Positions 58,501-64,000 of a DNA stretch of 64,000 nt are shown piece by piece. The stretch is from positions 62,001 to 126,000 of the forward strand of contig DF237011.1 of assembly GCA_000708835.1 (NCBI GenBank), written 5' to 3'. Numbering within the stretch: position 1 is the stretch's first letter; the number at the start of each line of letters is the position of its first letter. This DNA comes from Klebsormidium nitens (lineage: Eukaryota > Streptophyta > Klebsormidiophyceae > Klebsormidiales > Klebsormidiaceae). Both the position numbers and the translations under genes were made by a program. A model generated the notes under the pieces. The model was not told the DNA's origin, searched no databases, and saw only the letters and a list, made by a program, of their open reading frames with translations.

Positions 58501-59510
58501 TAATCACTGGGTTTGGGAAACTTTCAAGCTTTTGCTTAGACGTTATGTCTGGATTCGGAGGTTCATCCTTCATATTCATGAGCTGTTGAGTACGCTCTGG
58601 TAGACAAGGTCGTGGAAGACAGCAAGCTGCAGGCGGAAGAGAGGTCGATTGTCGGTGAAACTTCGTTTCGCATCAATTTAAGCTTCGATAAAAGTTCGTG
58701 TTGTTTGCGCGGGTTTCGGTTTCGTTTACGGGTGGGTCTGACCTTGAGGCAATCGAGGATTACTTGTGGACAAGATCGTAAAAGAAAGCAATCAGCAGGC
58801 CGAGAAGAGGGTGCGCTTGATCCCGCTCTTGGATTCGGTCAGGATCTAGTTTTCTTTTGAATCAATTATGAGGCGATTGAGAACAGTCCTGTGGACAGTT
58901 CGTTGAAGATAGCACGCCTCAGGAGGAAGCGGGCGACTCTCGATGGATTCTGGTTTTGGATCGGTTAAGGTTCAGTTGTCTGAGTGGGTCAAGGTTGCAA
59001 AATACGCCTCAGGAAAGCACGGCCAGTGAGTACGGTCTGGTGACAAGGTCATGGTAGAAAGCTGCTTGCAGAGAAGAGGTACGTTAAGATTGCCAAGCGT
59101 TGCTTTGGGGGTTGGTGTGTGGGTCACACTAAACAGCTTTGGAGAACCTGTGTATTCTGGTCATGTCCCGAAACCCCGGCCCTTGTACTTTCTTCTCTTA
59201 ATCATATCTCATCAACAGCCCACATGACTCTGTTGAAAACTTCAAATGGGCTGTTGGTGATCGAACAACAGGTGTTGCAGGATAATATAATGTGGAGCTT
59301 AAGCAGGATGGTGCTCCTCACTTCCTTGAGTAAGCGTGCATTCCTGCAAAGGGAGGTCTGTCCTCATACCGTTTTGTTACTTTGCAGGATTACGATCAGA
59401 TGATGCTGGAGGGTAAGAAGATGCGTGGGGAGGTCGTCAAGCCGGGTCAGTCGAGCGGGCTGGTAAAGGCCAAGCCTTCTGGTCCCCGGCCTTCTCCGGC
59501 CGTTCGGTAG
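52514..59510 (+). CDS. CLPR1: ClpR1, non-catalytic subunit of the plastid Clp protease core
   Basis: Seven exons, 52514-52832, 53814-53923, 54327-54533, 55482-55649, 56860-57033, 58120-58302 and 59388-59510, join in frame to 427 residues. The first 70 residues look like a chloroplast transit peptide. The NYSNVPSSMFGLTTSQMDMF and MYRGGGGYGRPKTAPPDLPS blocks are typical of ClpR1 and set it apart from other ClpR proteins. The ClpP fold begins at LLLGARICYLGMPIVPAVTE. At the ClpP catalytic Ser position the protein has Gly284 (GHAFGQAAMLL), and at the His position Tyr309 (PNSRMKIYSP), so it is inactive, as expected of a ClpR. ClpR subunits form the mixed stromal ring with ClpP1. The apparent stop at 52912 belongs to unspliced exon one; the donor GTGAGT at 52833 joins in frame. 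Almost every intron has echo arrays. Confidence 0.97.
53660..53738 (+). repeat. Acceptor-side echo of clpR1 exon two
   Basis: CCTTGCAGCTAAGCAGAATT then ACTCAAATGTC repeats the real CTGCTGCAGTGAAGCAGAAC then TACTCAAACGTGCC at 53805-53840. Upstream intron words (AGAACGCTA-T-A) are also shared. The copy has a stop at once. Confidence 0.85.
54766..54835 (+). repeat. Acceptor-side echo one of clpR1 exon four
   Basis: GACCTGACAAGCTAGTGTTC through GTGTCCAGGTTGTGCCAGCT then GTGACAGTG repeats the real junction at 55436-55505 (GCCTGACAAACTAGTGTTTT, CAGATCGTGCCTGCTGTGAC). It now sits just left of the MITE. Confidence 0.85.
54850..55172. mobile_element. Mariner-like MITE in clpR1 intron three
   Basis: A 323-bp element has terminal inverted repeats of about 53 bp with only a few mismatches: the left arm is 54850-54902 and the right arm 55118-55172. 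Both contain AGCTGCCCGGTTGCGATCGA then TAGATAGGGTCTATTTA in opposite orientation. The ends read CAGCA-TTTTCGG and its complement, and both flanks are TA (54848-54849 and 55173-55174), the target duplication of Tc1/mariner elements. There is no transposase inside, so it is non-autonomous. Confidence 0.88.
55230..55295 (+). repeat. Acceptor-side echo two of clpR1 exon four
   Basis: GATCTGTCAAGCTAGTGATT through CATGTGCAGGTTGTGCCGGT then TGTGATTGCGG is a further decayed copy of the exon four junction, right of the MITE. The acceptor AG is kept. Confidence 0.82.
56010..56780 (+). repeat. Acceptor-side echo array of clpR1 exon five
   Basis: Six decayed copies of the exon that codes YVKPKIHTLVIGHAFGQAAM precede the real one at 56860. 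They begin at about 56024, 56141, 56258, 56400, 56527 and 56681. The copies nearest the exon are the best preserved: 56681 reads YVKPKMHTLVIEHAFGQAAM and 56527 reads YVKPKIHMLVIVYAFGQAAM. The farthest keep only short words such as GGGC-CCATGCTGCT. Four of six keep a CAG acceptor. Confidence 0.95.
57611..58035 (+). repeat. Acceptor-side echo array of clpR1 exon six
   Basis: Three copies of CAGGCCAAAGAGCTGGAAGC and the following 70 bases start at 57614, 57773 and 57943, before the real exon at 58120. The period is 160-173 bp. Two of the units share the upstream block CCCTCTATCAAAAAA-CT. All three keep the CAG acceptor, and all have frameshifts or stops within 30 codons. Confidence 0.95.
58405..59085 (+). 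repeat. Donor-side echo array of clpR1 exon six
   Basis: Five copies of the exon end (real: GACAAGGTGGTGGAAGACAG then CAAGCTCCAG, 58261-58302) lie at about 58408-58475, 58585-58650, 58745-58815, 58865-58930 and 59000-59085. The period is about 130-175 bp. Decay grows with distance: the first two still read VVEDSKLQAEER, and the last keep only fragments. Confidence 0.92.
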
Positions 59511-61737
59511 GAATGCACAGATTGTGCCGTAATTCGATGTTGGATACCAAGATCATGACTGGAAGGTACTGGACAAACGCTCCCAGATCCTAGCCACAGC
59601 ATAAGCAAGCGGATCTCAGTGGTTGATAGAGAGCTTGCTCGACTTTCTGCTGACAACGCTGTACATTACAATTCTATCGTGCATTCCGATTCTATGCATG
59701 GTCCTTTCAAAATAGGTACCTACGATTCATCAGCCTGCCACCTGCTGCATGTATCACCGACAAGACAAGCTTACATAGGCGTTCCATGCCAGCATGTTGC
59801 CAGCATGTAATCGCCTGTTGAACACACGGACGCTGTCCATGCATGGATCATTAATTGGCCTTATATAAAGTAGTGTTTTCCGACAAGTAGTAGAGGACTG
59901 AGTCCGACAGGATCTAGCTGCCTAGTGGTGCCTGAGTGGGAGCTCAAGTCACGTTTCCACCAGGCTGCTACCCTTTGAAAGGCCGGGCCCGCATGCATGT
60001 CATGCATGGCATCATTGGCATTTTTTATCGCGAGTTATAAATTATAAGTTTAATCGATGCTATTTAACATCTGATTCGAACTTAACAATTAGTTGAAAGC
60101 CTGGACGGGGCGGGGCCGTGCTTTCAAGTTTCGAGAGACTCAGACGTCCGCGCGTGCATCACGGGCCATGTTGAGTCCGGCATAGCGTTGTAGAAGAACC
60201 CCGGGATGTATCCCCTAACGGCGCCCGGTTGCTCGACGCTGGAGTGACCGGGGCGATTTGGTGAATCCTAGATCGAACTGCCTACCCAGATTGAGTTTAC
60301 GGATAAGATCAAATGGGACACTGCCACGCGTACACATCAGGCCTCAGCCGTAAGCGGATGATGTCGCAGTCTTGGCTCGCGCGACGCCGAGTCGAAAATT
60401 TGAAAATGAAGTCTGAGTTTCGGTACTTCTCATCGACGGTCAAGGCCCCAGCCTAGAAGTGTACTCTTGACATCGTACGGTAAATCCAACATAGTTGGTA
60501 CTCAAAATGGTGTACAACTTACTTCGGTACCGTACCGGTTCCACGATGGCCTGCTCCATTCAGGCCCTAGGTCAGTCGGAAGTACGTGCCTGTTAACCTA
60601 CACTGAGGCTAGCTATCATCGGACGGTCTACTGGTGCCCTTGTAAACGTTCTACGGTCGCGATAACATAATTCACCGTCGACCGTAACTTTGTCGCATCA
60701 AATTTTACATGAAATATTTGCAGTATAATCGCTAGGACAAATTGACTCTATAAGCAGCTTGCACCTCAAGCAGGTGCTCAGCGAACCGTCGATTGAAAAT
60801 TGAACGATCGCGATTAGTCTTATCCGTAAAGAAAATCCAAATGCGCGATCTGGGTGATGGCCTGTATGGCCTCCATTTCGATCGGCGTTAGGGGCTACAT
60901 CCTGAGGTACTTCTACAACGCTATGCGGTACTGTAACTGGCGTATATGGGACGCACACGTCCTTAAGTTAGAGTCAATCAATTGCCTTCACTATAAGCCT
61001 GCGGCTAGGGATTGAACGCGTGCCATGGCCCAATCAAGGGGCCGGACGCGATCAATTTTTCGTTGTGAAGCACCACGTACGCATATGTTACTTCAACATT
61101 GTTATCACAAATAGTTCAGGGCCACAAGCGAATTTTCTGCGTGCACCGTGTGCTGTTGTCGAGCATGCAGTTACTATACTGAACATCAAGTTTGGCAGAC
61201 GGTTTCATTGCAGAGGTCGGCAGCAAGCTCGACATGGCCCAAATGTGTCACAAGTTGACTATAGTGAAGGCTGCTCGGGCTCAGGTCGAGACTGAACTTA
61301 GGGACTGGGCAGTTTGAAGTCATCGCAAGTGCTAGATCGAACTGGATCATGGATCAAGTGACCTAGCAGGATTCCGCACAGATGACAACTTAGCAACGGG
61401 CTTGGTAGCTCTATCATCAAAAGCCCCTCAACTCCATGCGTGTAGAACAGTCGGGGACGGAGCCTGCTGCCATGGTCAGAAGAGTAAGTTTCGCAGCATG
61501 TTCGCCGCTAGCCACGGTCCTAAGAGTCACCAAGTCTCCGGCTTGATCCCCCCAGTACAAACACTTATCCCCGGCCACAAATCTGCCCCGCAAATCTGCC
61601 CCTGTGACTCTCGTGACTCAAGTGAAACGCCCATCGGTTGCGTTCCTTCATCACTTGAATCCGATGACCTAACATAACCCAACCTATGACCTCTACAAAG
61701 CATGCGATGATCCATTATGAATCATAGCTGCCACGTG
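59511..61737. other. Convergent intergenic region with a long inverted repeat
   Basis: Between the stops of clpR1 and the last gene. Apart from the inverted repeat at 60144-60963 I see no gene or RNA; the open frames are short and mostly start at non-ATG codons. Confidence 0.5.
60144..60963. repeat. Long imperfect inverted repeat, possible foldback element
   Basis: The left arm CATAGCGTTGTAGAAGAACC then CCGGGATGTATCCCCTAACG (60181-60220) is matched in reverse by the right arm at 60882-60925 (CGTTAGGGGCTACATCCTGA, CTTCTACAACGCTATG). Weaker pairing continues inward to TTTACGGATAAG (60296-60307) against CTTATCCGTAAA (60819-60830). The whole structure is about 0.8 kb. No terminal duplication or transposase was seen. 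Confidence 0.75.
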
Positions 61738-63993
61738 TCATCGCCTGGAGCGCTGCTCCTCTTGATCCCAATCGTCCCAGTTGTCGTCCCAACCCTGCGT
61801 CGACTCCTCGTCCGTCATAGTCCGGGGGCTCCGATCGGGGCCGTAACCGGAACTGTAACTGTTCAAGGCCATCCCCGCCCCTACCGGATGCTGCCCAAGA
61901 GCGCTCGACAGGTCCCCCTGAACATTCAGTAGTAAGCGCGGGGTTAGGTAGTAGATTAATAGATCATTTTGCGGACTGCGAGAGCTCGGGGGTGGATTAT
62001 ACGGATTTGGAAACGGGTGCATCGTCTTTTCTATTGCGTGAAAGCCTAATAAAATAGTCTTTAGATCTAAGTAAGAAGTTTCGGCCTTTTGGGATTCAGC
62101 CTCAAGGGGAAGCGCTTTTCGCCAGGGCTAGGCTCAGCCTATGGTTTAGGTTGATAGTCCAATGTAGGATCTGGTCATGGCCTGGCGAACGGGTGGGGTT
62201 ATTTTGGTGGTTAGGGTGGGTAAGGGTGCGGAGCGGGTGTATTTGTCCGTTTTGGGTTTAGGTTTTCAGATTTCATGTCCCCGGAGAATGTTACTATCCT
62301 ACCTAGGAACGATCCTACCTAGATTATAGGAAGATCCTGAACAAGAACTTTCTGATTATACCACTGGAAATTGTAATAAGTAGAATTTAGATTGTTTTGT
62401 TCTCACTGATTTGTAAGTTAGGTCCTGTCAGCCAGGAAAAATTAGCAACAACCATAATCGGATACATTGACGTCCGTTTCAGATCCCGTTTGCGACCTCT
62501 TCACCACTTACAGCCCGGATACATTCGGGCTTAACCGGGCTTGTCCAAGTGCGGCTGAACGACTGCGCTTGTCCTATTGAGAAATCAGGACCGAAACAGG
62601 TCGCATGCACAACGGACCTAAAGGCATACAGAACGGAAGGGGAAGTCCCAAATCCGGGAGACATCGTCCCTGGCACGCACTGAGTGCATCCCGAGAGCCT
62701 AAAACAGGTGTCTTTCCCCACGAGATTCTCGAACCCAACCACAAGCCAACCTCGGCCTTGACCGCAATGCTGACCTCAGTCTTAACCACGCACTAACCTG
62801 CATCTCCAGCTCCTTGTACTTGAACGTGGGCGATCATAACCAAAAGGCACCCTTGGCCTTAACCGCACGCTGACCTCATATTAACCACGCACTAACCTGC
62901 ATCTCCAGCTCCTTGTACGTGAAAGTGGGCGATCATAACCAAAAGGCACCCTTGGCCTTAACCGCATGCTGACCTCAATCTTAACCACGCACTAACCTGC
63001 ATCTCCAGCTCCTTGTACTTGAAACTGGACGCCCCGTGCCGCTGCTGTCGGCGCCGGCAAACATACCACGCCAACGCAGCCAGCCCGACAATCGTGGAAC
63101 CCACCTGGTGACGTCACGAAAACGTCAGCGTCTGGCAAGGCAGCCGTCATCGAACCGTTAGGATGTCTTGAAGCCGCGAAAGGAGAAAGAAAGAGATGAA
63201 AACAAGATTGCGAACGAGCAAGAAAGAAATCCAAGCGAGTGTTCCAACACAGAACCGCCACGAAACAGTTGCACCTGGTGGCGTCACAGAAAAACCGTGA
63301 TCGTCAGTCAAGGCAGCCGTCACTAAATTCTTTATAGCCGTCAGGGGGATGATTTGAAGTAAAACAACGATTTTCTTTCAACCCCCGAGACAGGACCGTC
63401 AGGAGCAGTTAGACCTTCTTATGTCACACACAACGTCAGCGGCTGTCCCGGCAGCCGTCATTGACTCGTCGAAAATCGTCAGGGAGGAAGATAACGGCAT
63501 GCCGATTGTCGAAGCGGAGCCGTCAGGAAACAACTGTTCGGCCATCCAAAAACAGAGAACGAACGGACCAGGATCGGTGAGTGATGCCACGGGCAAAGTC
63601 GCGGTGTTACATTCAGAGAAGCACCGACGTCGCTTTCCCAGCGCACATGTTCATTGCGCCTCCAATCACTCATCTTCACGAGCCCACACTGAGATACACC
63701 CCAACGACTATTCGACCTGACCCGCTGTGAAGAGCTACCTACAATCTTAGTGCAATCACAAACTATCTGTCAAGATTGTAATAGAACCTACTTTTTACAT
63801 TCCGAATCGTTTAAATCCTTACCGCAACCACCGCTGTGCTGCTGAGGCTCGAGCTTGGCAAGTTGTCGGTCCAGTCGGTTTTTCCGAGGGCCGCCCGTGT
63901 GATCTCGAAGTACTCGTCCCCTCCATTCGACTTAATTTGGATCCGCTCCGAGGAGCCTTTGAGCCCCTTCGGATCTAGAACCGTGATGCTTAT
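61738..63993 (-). CDS. Single-pass membrane protein, C-terminal part, family unknown
   Basis: Three exons on the minus strand, 63823-63993, 62997-63104 and 61738-61917, join in frame to 152 residues; earlier exons lie right of the window. The acceptor of the first visible exon is at 63994-63995. The order is a polar stretch (ISITVLDPKGLKGSSERIQI, FEITRAALGKTDWTDNLP), a membrane segment formed across the splice (SSLSSTAVVA then VGSTIVGLAALAWYV), a basic stop-transfer CRRRQQRH, and an acidic tail with GWDDNWDDWDQEE before RSRR. This suggests a type I protein with a short acidic cytosolic tail. I recall plant proteins with a similar FEITR-AL-DWT-LP-SSL block but cannot name the family. The frame match at both junctions supports the model. 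Confidence 0.72.
62745..62996 (-). repeat. Donor-side 94-bp tandem array
   Basis: Units with AACCTGCATCTCCAGCTCCT then TGTAC-TGAA-GTGGGCGATC and CCTTGGCCTTAACCGCA recur at about 62809, 62902 and at the real exon end 62995, a period of 94 bp, with a partial unit from 62755. The copies are nearly identical, so this array is young. Each copy keeps the minus-strand donor CAG then GTTAGT. Confidence 0.95.
63105..63495 (-). repeat. Acceptor-side tandem array of about 155 bp
   Basis: Blocks of the type CACCTGGTGACGTCACGAAA, then GGCAGCCGTCA and CGTCAGG-GG recur at about 63101, 63269 and 63415. The first unit covers the real acceptor of the membrane-segment exon at 63104. Mostly intron sequence is repeated here. 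Confidence 0.8.
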
Positions 63994-64000
63994 CTGCACG

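Noticed and set aside
1..64000. Echo arrays as assembly artefacts
   Set aside because: Copies within an array differ from one another by many substitutions and indels, and arrays occur at many unrelated junctions; an assembly fault would give identical copies. Only the youngest arrays (44.9 and 62.8 kb) still deserve a read check.

Overview
This window is nuclear DNA of a photosynthetic streptophyte, most likely a charophyte green alga; Klebsormidium is my guess from the mix of families, not something the sequence proves. The genes are intron-rich with GT-AG introns, and they include plant-lineage types: plastid ClpR1, a plant PDI-C/PDIL5-4, an LRB/POB1-like BTB protein, and a METTL3/MTA m6A methyltransferase. 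Most introns have a few hundred bases, and spliced reading frames close exactly on recognisable proteins.

Layout: MTA (+, 3' part, to 4024); an intronless F-box/LRR-like gene (+, 6087-7514); a putative plastid membrane protein (-, 9558-13690, 3' end not resolved); an LRB/POB1-like BTB gene (+, 15365-19218); a second BTB-containing gene (+, 20947-23172); UBLCP1 ubiquitin-like/CTD-type phosphatase (-, 24613-28872), divergent from a cold-shock-domain zinc-knuckle protein (+, 29531-32419); calnexin (-, 34188-41662); PDIL5-4 (-, 43050-51834), divergent from plastid ClpR1 (+, 52514-59510); and the end of a single-pass membrane protein gene (-, 61738-63993). Calnexin and PDIL5-4 are adjacent, co-oriented secretory-pathway genes. 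The rest is intergenic sequence in which I see no genes. There is one mariner-like MITE inside a clpR1 intron and one long imperfect inverted repeat at 60.1-61.0 kb.

The unexpected feature is structural. At many exon-intron junctions the intron holds a tandem array of decayed copies of the neighbouring exon edge together with its splice site. Arrays at acceptors lie upstream of the real exon and repeat its 5' part; arrays at donors lie downstream and repeat its 3' part. Units are about 55-170 bp, with one to six copies. I call them splice-junction echo arrays. They occur in at least eight of the eleven genes and make up much of the intron length in MTA, PDIL5-4 and clpR1. The coding part of the copies decays by frameshifts and stops, while many copies keep a good GT or AG splice signal. 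This looks like a process of intron growth by repeated tandem duplication across splice junctions. I cannot say from here whether it has been described before.
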